From NCBI GenBank assembly GCA_016649675.1, contig JAENXG010000150.1, positions 1 through 6,055 on the forward strand: 6,055 nucleotides of DNA. Reading direction: 5' to 3'. Within the stretch, counting starts at the first letter, position 1. Each line of letters begins with the position of its first letter. This DNA is from Methyloceanibacter sp. GTDB taxonomy: Bacteria; Pseudomonadota; Alphaproteobacteria; Rhizobiales; Methyloligellaceae. The position numbers and the translations under genes are program-made. Positions 5,984 through 6,055 of the stretch are shown here, piece after piece. The notes beneath the pieces were generated by a model, which made no database searches, was not told where the DNA came from, and worked only from the letters and a program-made list of their open reading frames with translations.

Positions 5984-6007
5984 GGCTGGCGGGGATAGCC
6001 GCCTGCC
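5984..6007 (+). terminator. Hairpin downstream of gabD, possible weak terminator or 3' stabiliser
   Basis: GGC-T-GGCGG (5984-5992) pairs with CCGCC-T-GCC (5999-6007), giving eight GC pairs, one T-T mismatch and the loop GGATAG, 35 bases after the gabD stop. No U-tract follows, so a standard intrinsic terminator is doubtful. Rho-dependent ending or transcript stabilisation are alternatives. A second short hairpin, AGGCC-GGAA-GGCCT (6038-6051), lies at the window edge. Confidence 0.3.
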
Positions 6008-6055
6008 GCCATACTCGACGACGCGCACATCACCACCAGGCCGGAAGGCCTAAGC

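Noticed and set aside
5941..6055. A possible next gene starting at ATG 5941 and overlapping the gabD end
   Set aside because: The roughly 38 residues are rich in His, Arg and Ala and resemble no family. The only upstream purine run is GGGG (5931-5934), and the frame could be open by chance in GC-rich DNA.
1..6055. Search for insertion sequences, CRISPR arrays, tRNA genes and riboswitches
   Set aside because: No transposase, terminal inverted repeats with target duplication, regularly spaced repeats, cloverleaf or conserved riboswitch core was recognised by reading.

Overview
This window is GC-rich (roughly 65% by eye) and densely coded. It has 4-nt ATGA gene overlaps, a GTG start and strong third-position GC. 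Together these suggest a proteobacterium, most likely an alphaproteobacterium, but no marker here fixes the taxon.

Layout. Positions 1-93 are the last 30 codons and stop of an unidentified + strand gene, followed by a clear intrinsic terminator at 132-159. A TetR-family regulator lies on the minus strand (177-887) and faces a four-gene + strand operon. The 108-bp divergent gap (888-995) is the most AT-rich part of the window. It holds a + strand promoter-like pair (TTGACA and AATAAA), a minus-strand -10-like box, and an imperfect 32-bp inverted repeat over both. The operon is: a class III aminotransferase of the putrescine/SpuC type (996-2378, GTG start); a gamma-glutamyl-GABA hydrolase (PuuD/SpuA, 2375-3112); a glutamine-synthetase-like gamma-glutamylpolyamine synthetase (PuuA/SpuB, 3109-4458); and an NAD(P)-dependent succinate-semialdehyde dehydrogenase (GabD, 4497-5948). 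The last ~107 bases hold a hairpin and no convincing gene.

How the genes fit together. PuuA-type enzymes glutamylate putrescine, PuuD removes glutamate from gamma-glutamyl-GABA, and GabD oxidises succinate semialdehyde to succinate for the TCA cycle. The aminotransferase could deaminate putrescine, gamma-glutamylputrescine or GABA. The usual oxidase (PuuB) is not in the window, and no separate PuuC-type dehydrogenase is present. The cluster therefore looks like a compact variant of polyamine/GABA catabolism that uses a transaminase in place of an oxidase, or whose missing steps are encoded elsewhere. The TetR protein is the obvious candidate local repressor. All gene families here are known; the less usual points are the pathway composition and the compact divergent control region. 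No mobile element, CRISPR array or RNA gene was seen.
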